Below are positions 9,474 through 17,682 of a stretch of DNA of 64,000 nt, piece by piece. The position numbers and the translations under genes are program-made. The stretch comes from Pseudoalteromonas lipolytica (GTDB lineage: Bacteria; Pseudomonadota; Gammaproteobacteria; Enterobacterales; Alteromonadaceae): NCBI RefSeq assembly GCF_001306915.1, contig NZ_LJTC01000008.1:1-64000 (forward strand). The letters run 5' to 3'. Numbering within the stretch: position 1 is the stretch's first letter; each line of letters starts with the position of its first letter. Under the pieces are notes generated by a model. The model made no database searches and was not told the DNA's origin. It saw only the letters and a list, made by a program, of their open reading frames with translations.

Positions 9474-10283
9474 ATGAGAACTGCATTTTATATTTCTGAT
9501 GGAACAGCAATCACCTCTGAAGTCTTTGGTCATGCGACCTTATCTATGTTTCCTGTTGAGTTTAATCACAAAACAATTCCTTTTGTTGAAACAGAAAAAA
9601 AAGCAATTGAAGTTAAGAACTTAATTAATTCAACAGCGCAACGTGATGGAGAACAGCCACTCGTGTTCTTCACTTTTGTAAACCACGAGCTAAGTGAAAT
9701 TATTAAATCGTCTTGCGCGGTGTGTTATGACTTTTTATCACAATACAGTGATAAAATTTCTCAAGAGTTAAAAGTTGCGCCAGTACCAAAGGTTCATAGA
9801 ACGCATTCGATGCACGAGAAAAGTTATGATTTTCGTATTGATGCGGTTAACTATGCGTTGACCAATGATGATGGCGCTAACATTAAAAACTATGCTGAAG
9901 CCGACATTATTTTAGTAGGTGTTAGCAGAAGCGGTAAAACACCAACTAGTTTATACCTGGCATTACAATATGGTATCAAAGCGGCGAATTACCCGCTGAC
10001 AGAAGATGATTTAGAAAGAGGCACCCTGCCTGAGTGTTTAAAAGCTTACAAACATAAACTTTTTGGTTTAACGATTGACCCTGTTCGCCTTGCCGATATT
10101 CGCCAGCGTCGTATGGCTAATTCAAAATATGCGTCTTTAAAACAGTGTCGTATCGAAGTGCGTGAAGTAGAAATGCTTTATAAAAAACAGAAGATTCAAT
10201 TTTTAAATTCGACTCATCATTCAGTAGAAGAAATTTCTGCAAAGATTATATCTGATACTGGTCTTGAAAGACGTAAGTACTAA
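9474..10283 (+). CDS. ppsR: PEP synthase regulatory kinase/pyrophosphorylase
   Basis: A 269-residue DUF299 protein. It inactivates PEP synthase by ADP-dependent threonine phosphorylation and reactivates it by Pi-dependent pyrophosphorylysis. The P-loop-like motif GVSRSGKTPTSLYLA is present at about residues 150-165. The start is taken at ATG 9474 because AAAAAGG lies 6 bp upstream and the protein then begins MRTAFYISDGTAIT as in the family; a TTG 30 bp upstream is open in frame but unsupported. Divergent from its target ppsA. Confidence 0.93.
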   Translation: MRTAFYISDGTAITSEVFGHATLSMFPVEFNHKTIPFVETEKKAIEVKNLINSTAQRDGEQPLVFFTFVNHELSEIIKSSCAVCYDFLSQYSDKISQELKVAPVPKVHRTHSMHEKSYDFRIDAVNYALTNDDGANIKNYAEADIILVGVSRSGKTPTSLYLALQYGIKAANYPLTEDDLERGTLPECLKAYKHKLFGLTIDPVRLADIRQRRMANSKYASLKQCRIEVREVEMLYKKQKIQFLNSTHHSVEEISAKIISDTGLERRKY

Positions 10284-10308
10284 CTTATTTTAGTATCGGA
10301 CATTAAAG

Positions 10309-10333
10309 AAGGCTGCAATATGCAGCCTTTTTT
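10309..10333. terminator. Bidirectional terminator
   Basis: AAGGCTGCA / TGCAGCCTT with loop ATA and a T-run, between ppsR and the convergent DAHP synthase gene. Confidence 0.8.
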
Positions 10334-10346
10334 GGATAACTTAGTG

Positions 10347-11696
10347 TTACTTACGTGTGTCTTTTAATAAATCAGCAACTAAGAAACCTAGTTCTAAAAC
10401 TTGATCTGCATTTAGGCGTGGGTCGCACTGAGTGCGGTAGCGCTGTGCTAAATCTTCATCAGATAAGCCATATGCACCACCAGTACATTCAGTCACGTGC
10501 TGGCCAGTCATTTCAAGGTGAACACCACCTGGGTATGAACCTTCAGCTTTGTGTACTGCGAAGAACTGGCTAATTTCACGAAGAATATTATTAAAGCTAC
10601 GTGTTTTATAACCTGAGCTCGCTTTCTCAGTATTACCATGCATTGGATCTGAGCTCCAAATAACTTTACGGCCTTCTTGTTGTACTTTACGTACTAGTGC
10701 CGGTAGTTTCTCTGGCAGTACATCAGCACCCATTCGCGTAATTAACGTTAAGCGACCTGGAATGTTATCTGGGTTAACTGCATCGATAAGTTTGATTAGC
10801 TCATCTGGGTCCATACCTGGCCCAACTTTCACACCAATTGGATTTTTAATACCTTTAAAGAATTCGATGTGTGCATGATCAAGTTGACGTGTACGTTCAC
10901 CAATCCAAACAAAGTGTGCAGAACAATCGTACCAGTCACCTGATAAGTGGTCGCGGCGTGTTAGTGCTTCTTCGTAGCCTAATAATAATGCTTCGTGTGA
11001 TGTAAATAAGTCTGTTTCTTTTAAGCTTGGTGCAACAGTTGAGTCGATACCGCACACTTCCATAAATTCAAGCGCATCTTGAATTCTGTCAGCTAGCTGT
11101 TGGTATTTCTCTTTAAGCGGATTTGCTGCAACAAAACCCATGTTCCAGCGGTTTACTTGATGTAAATCGGCTAAACCACCTTGCGCGAATGCGCGTAATA
11201 AATTTAGCGTTGCTGCACTGTGATGATATGCTGTCATCAAACGCTGTGGGTCGGGTACACGTGCTTGCTCAGTGAACTCGAAGTTATTGATGATATCACC
11301 ACGGTACGAAGGCAGAGATACACCATCGATCGTTTCGTAATCTGATGAGCGAGGCTTAGCGTACTGACCTGCCATACGCGCAATTTTAACTACAGGGCAT
11401 TTACCACCATAAGTTAAAACAACGGCCATTTGTAAAAGTGTTTTAAATGTATCGCGGATATTTGCTGCATTAAAGTCACTGAATGACTCTGCGCAATCAC
11501 CACCCTGTAATAAGAAGGCTCTGCCTTCACATACAGCTTCTAGTTGTTTGTATAAGCTACGCGTCTCTTCGGCAAATACCAGAGGTGGTGCGCTTTTTAA
11601 TTGCCCTTCAACTGATTTAAGGGCTTCTTGATCTGGGTACTCTGGCTGCTGAAGTATCGGCAGTTTTCTCCAGCTGTCTGGGTTCCACGATTGCAT
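10347..11696 (-). CDS. Class II 3-deoxy-7-phosphoheptulonate (DAHP) synthase
   Basis: A 449-residue enzyme of the plant/mycobacterial type (AroA-II). It condenses PEP with erythrose 4-phosphate, the first step of the shikimate pathway. Visible motifs include [12 protein letters not shown] near residue 65 (metal-binding Cys), [29 protein letters not shown] and [15 protein letters not shown] near 395. It is not related in sequence to the AroF/G/H class I enzymes. Its neighbour PEP synthase makes one of its substrates, though they are separate convergent or divergent units. No obvious feedback domain is fused. Confidence 0.95.
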   Translation of the reverse strand: MQSWNPDSWRKLPILQQPEYPDQEALKSVEGQLKSAPPLVFAEETRSLYKQLEAVCEGRAFLLQGGDCAESFSDFNAANIRDTFKTLLQMAVVLTYGGKCPVVKIARMAGQYAKPRSSDYETIDGVSLPSYRGDIINNFEFTEQARVPDPQRLMTAYHHSAATLNLLRAFAQGGLADLHQVNRWNMGFVAANPLKEKYQQLADRIQDALEFMEVCGIDSTVAPSLKETDLFTSHEALLLGYEEALTRRDHLSGDWYDCSAHFVWIGERTRQLDHAHIEFFKGIKNPIGVKVGPGMDPDELIKLIDAVNPDNIPGRLTLITRMGADVLPEKLPALVRKVQQEGRKVIWSSDPMHGNTEKASSGYKTRSFNNILREISQFFAVHKAEGSYPGGVHLEMTGQHVTECTGGAYGLSDEDLAQRYRTQCDPRLNADQVLELGFLVADLLKDTRK

Positions 11697-11900
11697 GTTG
11701 TTTCCTCATTCCTAACATAGACCATTTACGAAAACTAACTTATTGCACGTACTAAGTTCAAGGACAATATTCAGCTATTTACGATTATTTCGTTATTTGA
11801 TAAACAGATTCGATATTAACTAGCAGATACTTAGCATCTTTCCATTTTGAAACAGTGAGTTATAGAGCTTTTTTTGTTTTAACAATTAACCCAAAGGCCA

Positions 11901-11917
11901 AGAACACATCTTACCTA
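11901..11917 (-). other. Ter-like site A
   Basis: The minus strand reads TAGGTAAGATGTGTTCT. It shares the GTAAGATGTGTTC core with site C; the flank TAGG replaces TAAG. Its G6 end (non-permissive by analogy with E. coli Ter) faces right, toward the origin, so it should stop leftward forks. Confidence 0.65.
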
Positions 11918-12015
11918 GATTAAGACCTAGTGTAACCTCTGCTTTACACACTTATATTGAACAATTTATATCTAACATTGATCAAGTTGAAAACCTGTAC
12001 TAAGTAACATAGTAA

Positions 12016-12033
12016 AGAACACATCATACTTAA
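12016..12033 (-). other. Ter-like site B
   Basis: The minus strand reads TTAAGTATGATGTGTTCT. It matches E. coli TerB over TAAGTATG and the following TGT, including the invariant G6. The non-permissive end faces the origin on the right, so it should block the leftward fork about 2.3 kb after it leaves the rep-side origin edge. Confidence 0.75.
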
Positions 12034-12057
12034 ATTAATTCATAAGTAAGGTCAGCT

Positions 12058-12117
12058 ATGAAAATAAATTTATCTATTAATTTTCAGAGGATAAGGTTAA
12101 AATTGAATAAACGTTAA
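12058..12117 (+). CDS. Possible leader peptide upstream of tus
   Basis: A 19-codon ORF (MKINLSINFQRIRLKLNKR) begins at an ATG with AAGG 6 bp upstream and ends with TAA inside Ter site C, 15 bp before the tus start. The peptide is basic. It lies exactly between the opposed Ter sites B and C. Its ribosome-binding site is better than that of tus itself, so translation through it could affect tus expression. No homology can be claimed; it may be fortuitous. Confidence 0.35.
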   Translation: MKINLSINFQRIRLKLNKR

Positions 12118-12130
12118 GTAAGATGTGTTC
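12114..12130 (+). other. Ter-like site C
   Basis: The plus strand reads TTAAGTAAGATGTGTTC, agreeing with site B at 16 of 17 bases. Orientation is opposite to A and B: its non-permissive end faces left, so it should stop rightward forks before they re-enter the origin. It ends 2 bp before the tus ATG and covers the place of its ribosome-binding site. Confidence 0.75.
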
Positions 12131-12132
12131 CT

Positions 12133-13008
12133 ATGAGTACAAAGTTAGAGATACGCAGTCAGTTTGATTTAGTCAGTGAATTGACTCATTTGTTTTGTGA
12201 AGAATTAAAAGAAGTGGGTTTTGATAAGGCTTCATATTATCAACTGCCAGATATCGATGTAAACGACGAAAAGAAAGTTCCTTCTTCAATTAGTGTACAT
12301 AAAATTGAAGGCGATGATGCTCATAAATTAATTCTAAATTCCTTTGGTGATTTTTATAAAAAGTCAGGATTAAGTAGTCGAGTATTAAAAAGGCATCCAG
12401 GTTTATTAGTTTTAAAAGATGTCGATAAGCAACATTTCATTGCAAGGATAAATCAATTAAATAAAGCCAAAGCTGATTTTAAAAATAGTGTTATAGCTAT
12501 CGATAATAATGATGCGAGGTTTGAAGCTGTTCACAATGCTGTTCCAAATCTCATTACCCTTGCAGCATATCGTAAGATCCATTTTGAAACTGAATCGCCC
12601 TACTCTGTTCGTTTTACTTGGATGCACAAACACGCAACTAAAACGCTAACAAAAAAAATGGCCTTAGCAATGTTGGATAAATCGGCTAGTTATTCTAACC
12701 CAAGAATGATCGACCAACACGCTTGGCAAGCGCTAGTTGCACAAGAGCAAAGTCGTGTTGCAAGTTTAGGTGATAAAGAAAAATTGCGAATTCGTAGACC
12801 AACAAGAGTTAGCCCACAAGTTAATGTAAGATATACAGCTAAAAATCGATATCATGTTAGTGCTGCTTTACCTTTTATTTTGATAAACCCAGAACCAGAC
12901 GTAAAACTGGGTACATTAACTGATTATCAAAAACCTGAAAGCCACCCTCGAAAAAGAGAATATGATTTCTTAGTTGATAGACTTTACTTAGAACAGGTGA
13001 CAGATTGA
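12133..13008 (+). CDS. tus: DNA replication terminus site-binding protein Tus
   Basis: A 291-residue homologue of E. coli Tus (309), recognised by collinear similarity: FDLVSEL vs [18 protein letters not shown] vs [31 protein letters not shown] vs [29 protein letters not shown] vs KHIIKNLHR and [13 protein letters not shown] vs AKLKIKRPVKVQP. Three residues of the E. coli pocket that grips the flipped C6 base (Phe140, His144, Leu150) are kept as Phe130, His134 and Leu140. It should bind the adjacent Ter sites and arrest the replicative helicase with polarity. No good Shine-Dalgarno precedes the ATG; Ter site C occupies that position. Convergent with the rep gene. Confidence 0.93.
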   Translation: [291 protein letters not shown]

Positions 13009-13016
13009 TTATGTTA

Positions 13017-13040
13017 AAAAGGCCACATATGTGGCCTTTT
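13017..13040. terminator. Bidirectional terminator between tus and rep
   Basis: A perfect 24-bp palindrome (12-bp arm AAAAGGCCACAT) separates the convergent tus and rep genes. Confidence 0.85.
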
Positions 13041-13067
13041 GTATATAGTAAGTAAGTATAAAAGAAA

Positions 13068-14282
13068 TTAGTCTTCGACTATTTCTTCAATTTTATCTTC
13101 ATCGATTAATACCGCATTCTCAACAATGCGTTTCCCACCTTGAATTTCGATTCGTTTATTATGCTTATTAAGCGTAAGAATCTCATCACAAAATTGATCA
13201 GATGGATGCATTTCATATGTGTAATCAATAATATTACCCGTTTTGTCATCTTTGACATTGGTAATGTTATATTCAGAGATTGCACCTTTCTCAATTAAGT
13301 CTTTCATTGTCGTAGTCATATCACGACGCAAAGCTTTTAATTTATTCTCGGTAATTTCGTCTGTTGAATAAATAGAGCCATATTTTTCCATAATCGATAA
13401 TAGTCGGAAATGGTAGGTCTTACCCGGTGCCGCATAACGCCATAAATGATATAAACGAAGCATCATCCAACGAGATAAACCACGTTTTAATTCTTGAGCA
13501 CTATTAAAGTAGTAACCTTTGTATTCAAGGTTATCGATCATGTTATGAACGAAGGCATTCAAACAAGCCACACATTTTACGTTACCACCTTGACCTTTTT
13601 TTCCACTAAAATGAAGTGACGATAAAAAGTTCATGTTCGATTCGTAAAATGAGTCATCAATATCAGAGTTACGCGTATCTGTTGCTGAATATTTGAAAGA
13701 AAGTTTAGAACCTTGTAATGCTTCTAATGATTCTTTGATTTGCGGATAAGGCATTGACTGGCCAACCGCTTTCAGTTCTTGCGCTAATTCATTCATTGAA
13801 AAAACAACTGCGTATTGAATGCCAGACTTAAAATTGATTTTTACAATTTTACCTTTAGAGGCTAAACGAATTAAGGCACGTTCGACTTTTTCTTCTCGAT
13901 CAGATGGCCAAACAAGATATTCAACATCTTCACCATCTTTTCTTGTGCTTACTACCGCAGGTGTAATTTTGATTTCGCCATCATAAAGAATGCCGTCTAC
14001 TTTTTCAGAGATTCTTCTTGTGACGATGGTTTTCTTTGGTGCTTCTTCAACCGGAAGCTTCTTATGACCAGAACGGACAAAACGTCCCCATAAATCATAA
14101 TGATTAAATGTATTTGAGTAAGCTCTCAAACCATGTGCAGCATTTTCAATTGAAACACGCACATCTTTGTTGTCTGTAAATAGTGCAAGACTTTCATTAT
14201 CTATTGCACTTTCCACCCCGTGGATCTGCCCGCGTAATGTATCGGGTAAGTTATCTACCGAGATGTTGACCTTTCGGCTCAT
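13068..14282 (-). CDS. Chromid replication initiator (plasmid-type Rep)
   Basis: About 404 residues from the ATG at 14282, preferred because GGAA lies 9 bp upstream; an upstream in-frame ATG at 14336 (422 residues) has only a weak GAAG. The protein is basic and looks like a two-winged-helix initiator (segments VERALIRLASKGKIVKINFKSG and ELKRGLSRWMMLRLYHLWRY) with an acidic tail (DEDKIEEIVED). It lies directly beside the iteron array and diverges from parA, the standard plasmid layout. I cannot assign it to a named Rep family from sequence alone; it is not RctB-like in size. It should bind the adjacent GTTAGTAAAA-N3-TGATC iterons and be autoregulated. Confidence 0.8.
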   Translation of the reverse strand: MSRKVNISVDNLPDTLRGQIHGVESAIDNESLALFTDNKDVRVSIENAAHGLRAYSNTFNHYDLWGRFVRSGHKKLPVEEAPKKTIVTRRISEKVDGILYDGEIKITPAVVSTRKDGEDVEYLVWPSDREEKVERALIRLASKGKIVKINFKSGIQYAVVFSMNELAQELKAVGQSMPYPQIKESLEALQGSKLSFKYSATDTRNSDIDDSFYESNMNFLSSLHFSGKKGQGGNVKCVACLNAFVHNMIDNLEYKGYYFNSAQELKRGLSRWMMLRLYHLWRYAAPGKTYHFRLLSIMEKYGSIYSTDEITENKLKALRRDMTTTMKDLIEKGAISEYNITNVKDDKTGNIIDYTYEMHPSDQFCDEILTLNKHNKRIEIQGGKRIVENAVLIDEDKIEEIVED

Positions 14283-14555
14283 TGTTCTTATTTCCAATTT
14301 TTCTTCGACAGTTAATAACAACACATAAAACTTCAAAAGTTAAATGTTTAAGTTAGTATAAACTTGATCCGATCATAATTTATTTCTTCGGATCAGTTTT
14401 ATACTAACTGTTTCGTAATTGCTGATTTTCAGATCAGATTTTTACTAAGTTATAGTTGATAGGTCGCAATTTTACTAACTCAGTTCAATTTATGTCCTGT
14501 TAATCACCTTTTTAAAGCAAATTAACACGACAAAAATTGCTTTTTTAAAACAGCA

Positions 14556-14564
14556 TGTGGATAA
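14556..14564 (-). promoter_or_regulatory. DnaA box
   Basis: TTATCCACA on the minus strand, an exact match to the strong E. coli DnaA box, within the origin. Confidence 0.8.
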
Positions 14565-14726
14565 ACAGCTCTTTAGTTAGCATAGATCTGATCTGTACCA
14601 ACTATAGATCAGATCCATACCAACTTATTGAGCATTTTAGTTATCCTCTCAGTGTATAACTTTATAATTTAGTTAGTAAAAGTTTGATCTACACAAGCAT
14701 TTTTGTGTGTAAAGCAGTGACTAAGC

Positions 14727-14735
14727 TGTGCATAA
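14727..14735 (-). promoter_or_regulatory. DnaA box
   Basis: TTATGCACA on the minus strand fits the TTATNCACA consensus and lies in the iteron array. Confidence 0.7.
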
Positions 14736-15051
14736 GTCGAAAGCTCATTTTTTGCTTAGTAATATGCTGATCTGCGAGTCATTATAGATCTGATCTTTAC
14801 CAAGTAAAAACACGATCTGGCTTTTTAGTAAATATTCAATAAAATCAGTGATATATTTCACTATTTTAGCATCTTAACCTTATATACCTATATACTTAAC
14901 CGATATTAAACTTACTTATTTATACTTAGCATCAGTAAAGTTACAAATTTTTATTAAATGTCTTATAAATAAAAGGTATGTCGTCTTAAATACTTGTTTA
15001 CAGCAATTTGAATGGACATTATACTTAAAGCATAACTTTGAGGAAGAAAGT

Positions 15052-16290
15052 ATGTCTATCAATAATAATGCGCTAGCCACTTACAGGTTACTAAAAGCGA
15101 CAGCAGAAGTTGCTGAAAAATCGCTAGAAGGACGTATTCAACATTATCGTGCCCATTTAAAGTCTGAAGAAAAAGAACTTCGTACTTACACGCAAAAAGC
15201 AGCCGCTGACTTATTAGGCTGTAATAATCGCACCTTGAAACGACGTCATGATAATGGTGACTTTGATGAACTAAATATCAAACGTGGTGCTAATGGTCAC
15301 TACGCATATACCTTAGTAAATATATTTGCTATGGCTGATATCATGGATATAAAGCCAGATCACCGTACCGTTGATGATAAATTACAAGTTATCGTTATTA
15401 ACTCATTAAAAGGTGGTTGTGGTAAAACAACCAGCATGGTGAACATAGCCGCTGCACTTGCTACTACTAACATTAAACGATACAGAATTGGTATCATTGA
15501 CCTTGATCCACAAGGTTCTTCATCAAGTTTTTTCCCGCCTAGTGAGCCAGACCCAATTACTGTGGGCGATTTAATGCGTGACTGTATTGAACTCGATGAA
15601 AACGAAACCTGGGATGAATTAGTATCAAACTCTTTCTTACCTACCCATATACCTAATATTCGTATTTTGCCTTCTGGTATGGATGACTTTTATTTTGAGC
15701 ATGAAACAGCAACTTTATTAAAAGATAGCTCTAGTTATGATAAAACTCGTCACTATCATAAATTGCTCGAAAAAGTTATTGAACCGGTAAAAGATCAATT
15801 TGATATTATTCTAATTGATACAGCGCCTTCTCTTAACTTTTTGTTTTATAATGCATTAATGGCCTCTACCTCGATGCTTATTCCAGTTCATCCTGAAGCT
15901 GTAGACTTTGATGCAAACAATAAATACTTAAAACGATTAGGCGAGATTTACCATACAGTTGCTGCGCTTGGCCACCAAGGTTGGGATTTCATGCAATTCT
16001 TAGTGACTAACTATGTTAAAGGGAACCATTCACAGCGCGACATCGTTAAAGATGTTCGTAGTGCATTTGGTCGTCAAGTAATGAGTTACCCAATCAATCA
16101 TAGTTCAGCAATTACCGCCAGCTCATCTTCTTTTAATACTATTTTTGATCAAAAAACGTCAGACAGCTTAGCTAGTCGTGAGTCACTACTTCGTGCGCAA
16201 GAAAATATCAAAGATGTGGTTGATGAACTAGAAATGTTGATCCGTTCTAATTGGCAGTCAACTCAATCAACGCTAAATTCAGCTAAGTAA
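15052..16290 (+). CDS. parA: ParA partition ATPase (type Ia, with N-terminal DNA-binding domain)
   Basis: A 412-residue ParA. The N-terminal 100 residues hold a helix-turn-helix (TQKAAADLLGCNNRTLKRRH), as in P1 ParA and F SopA, which repress their own operons. The ATPase follows: deviant Walker A SLKGGCGKTT near residues 118-127, IGIIDLDPQGSSS, and IILIDTAPSLNF. It should move the replicon with ParB. A clear GAGGAAG ribosome-binding site precedes the ATG. parB follows 14 bp downstream, so the two form an operon. Confidence 0.95.
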   Translation: MSINNNALATYRLLKATAEVAEKSLEGRIQHYRAHLKSEEKELRTYTQKAAADLLGCNNRTLKRRHDNGDFDELNIKRGANGHYAYTLVNIFAMADIMDIKPDHRTVDDKLQVIVINSLKGGCGKTTSMVNIAAALATTNIKRYRIGIIDLDPQGSSSSFFPPSEPDPITVGDLMRDCIELDENETWDELVSNSFLPTHIPNIRILPSGMDDFYFEHETATLLKDSSSYDKTRHYHKLLEKVIEPVKDQFDIILIDTAPSLNFLFYNALMASTSMLIPVHPEAVDFDANNKYLKRLGEIYHTVAALGHQGWDFMQFLVTNYVKGNHSQRDIVKDVRSAFGRQVMSYPINHSSAITASSSSFNTIFDQKTSDSLASRESLLRAQENIKDVVDELEMLIRSNWQSTQSTLNSAK

Positions 16291-16304
16291 GGTAATTAAT
16301 AAAA

Positions 16305-17267
16305 ATGGCTAAAAAACGTAAAAACGATACCAGCTTAGACCCTTTTTCAACGTCTATCGAAAGCAGTAGTTTAGATGCTTTGCTAGAACAGGCTTCTGCT
16401 GGTGATGTTATCAGTATGCCTGCTCCAAGTGATCCTACTCGTCAAATTACATTGGTTTGTAAGGTTATCGCAAGTTCAGAAATTGAAGCTAAAACAAAAG
16501 TTTATGGTAAAAACCGCCGTGTGCAATCATTATTAAATGAAAAGTCAGTTGCCGATATCCTACCTGCAATTGCCGAAGACGGTCGTAATCAGCACCCTGC
16601 CCTATGTTGGGATAAAGGTGACGAAATGCTTGTATTAGCAGGCTCTCGTCGTCGTAAAGCATGTATTTTAAGCAACTCTGATTACTTAGTTTTAAGCTCG
16701 GAAGACTTTACAGATCAAGATGCTAAAATACTTGCTGTATCATCTGATCAATACATTGCCCCGAGCCTATGGGAGCTTGGTCAAGCGTATCAACAAACCC
16801 GTGATGAGCTTATTGCTGAAGGTAAAAAAGGCTCTTATCGTGAGATTGCGGCAATTGAGGGGGTATCACACACAGCTATTGCTGATGCTATCAAAGCGTA
16901 TGAGAACCTACCTTCAGAGGTTTTAAGCCTTTACCCAACAGCAAATCATGTCGGCCGTGAAGTAGCTAAAAAGCTTATTAGTGCCAAAGAACGAGATGAG
17001 CAGTTGTTTACCAAGCTTGTAAATGACGTTAGTAGTGATAGCGAATTATCGCAAATCAGTAGCGATGATAAACGCGCTCTAGCAATTACTAAGCTATTAA
17101 CTGCTGAACCAGCAGCGCCTAGCCGTCGTGAAGCACTTATCGACAGTGAGTTTGTTAGCGTACAGCGTAATATTAAAAGCGGTGATTTATCTGTCAAAAT
17201 CGATAATAAAGTGATGACAGACAAACGTTTAGAGCAACTAACTAAATTGTTAAATAGCTTTAATTAG
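16305..17267 (+). CDS. parB: ParB partition protein
   Basis: A 320-residue ParB/Spo0J-type centromere-binding protein. The N-terminal CTPase-type signature appears as LAGSRRRKACIL (about residue 110), followed by a helix-turn-helix region GSYREIAAIEGVSHTAIADAI and a C-terminal dimerisation region. It pairs with the upstream ParA. The stop codon TAG overlaps the first base of the next iteron (17267), and five iteron-type repeats follow, where type Ia par loci commonly carry the centromere. Whether ParB or Rep binds these repeats is open. Confidence 0.93.
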   Translation: MAKKRKNDTSLDPFSTSIESSSLDALLEQASAGDVISMPAPSDPTRQITLVCKVIASSEIEAKTKVYGKNRRVQSLLNEKSVADILPAIAEDGRNQHPALCWDKGDEMLVLAGSRRRKACILSNSDYLVLSSEDFTDQDAKILAVSSDQYIAPSLWELGQAYQQTRDELIAEGKKGSYREIAAIEGVSHTAIADAIKAYENLPSEVLSLYPTANHVGREVAKKLISAKERDEQLFTKLVNDVSSDSELSQISSDDKRALAITKLLTAEPAAPSRREALIDSEFVSVQRNIKSGDLSVKIDNKVMTDKRLEQLTKLLNSFN

Positions 17268-17462
17268 TTAGTAAAATAATGATCTCTCACGCTTTTACAG
17301 TTAGTAAAAGCGTGATCTCCCCTCCCCTTTCGTTAGTAAAATAGTGATCTTTGGTTGGCTAATTTGGTCGTTATTACACTCTCAGATCAGTTTTTTACCA
17401 ACTAATCGCCCCTTTACAGTTCTGTTACCCTGTAAATTTGTTTACTTAGTAAAAAATCGATC
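17267..17462. repeat. Second iteron-type cluster downstream of parB (candidate centromere or incompatibility region)
   Basis: Plus-strand copies at 17267-17284, 17300-17317, 17332-17349 and 17445-17462; minus-strand copies at 17281-17298 (partial) and 17385-17402. The first pair forms a perfect inverted repeat TCACGCTTTTAC (17287-17298) / GTAAAAGCGTGA (17304-17315). The consensus is the same as in the origin. In the P1 and F plasmids this position holds parS or sopC; in other iteron plasmids it can be a copy-control locus. Confidence 0.75.
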
Positions 17463-17682
17463 TGTAAAGCCCCTTCCTTGTTATTAACCTGTTTATATCT
17501 TGTGCGATTGTTGTTTGTTAAATGCTCAGTATGTCACTTTTCAACTTTGATTTTATTTTAAAGCACTTTTTTACTAACTAATCAGCTCCAACCAGTCCAA
17601 TATTGCCCAATAGTGCTTTAGCTCTGGGCCGATAGATCATATACTGGCAGAATTATTTTTTGTTTTTACTGCCAAAAGCGTT
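17463..17682. other. Non-coding stretch before the SNF2 gene
   Basis: AT-rich, no ORF. It holds a degenerate iteron half (TTTTTTACTAAC near 17568-17579 without GATC) and a partial TGTAAA-GCCCC palindrome half at 17463. No clear terminator was seen. Confidence 0.5.

Larger units (their letters stand above)
11697..12132. promoter_or_regulatory. Ter region: 436-bp gap holding fork-trap sites and the tus promoter
   Basis: This AT-rich gap between the DAHP synthase gene and tus has three copies of a Ter-like motif, two in minus orientation (11901-11917, 12016-12033) and one in plus orientation (12114-12130), plus a possible 19-codon leader ORF. In E. coli, TerB overlaps the tus promoter and Tus represses itself; the same is likely here. 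The exact promoter could not be assigned. Confidence 0.7.
14283..15051. other. Replication origin of the chromid (iteron and AT-rich region)
   Basis: This 769-bp non-coding block lies between divergent rep and parA. It has about eleven copies of an 18-bp iteron, consensus GTTAGTAAAA-N3-TGATC. Plus-strand copies start at 14352, 14576, 14672, 14755 and 14800; minus-strand copies lie at 14391-14408, 14432-14449, 14462-14479 (degenerate), 14585-14602, 14607-14624 and 14787-14804. Nearly every copy contains a Dam site (GATC). Two DnaA boxes sit among them, and 14821-14990 is very AT-rich, a likely unwinding element, followed by the parA promoter region. Organisation is that of an iteron plasmid origin. 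Confidence 0.85.

Noticed and set aside
14283..14336. N-terminal extension of the replication initiator to ATG 14336
   Set aside because: The internal ATG 14282 has a better-placed GGAA; the extension cannot be excluded but is less likely.
17463..17480. TGTAAAGCCCCTTCCTT as another copy of the palindrome
   Set aside because: The second arm does not match TTTACA well enough; kept only as a half site.
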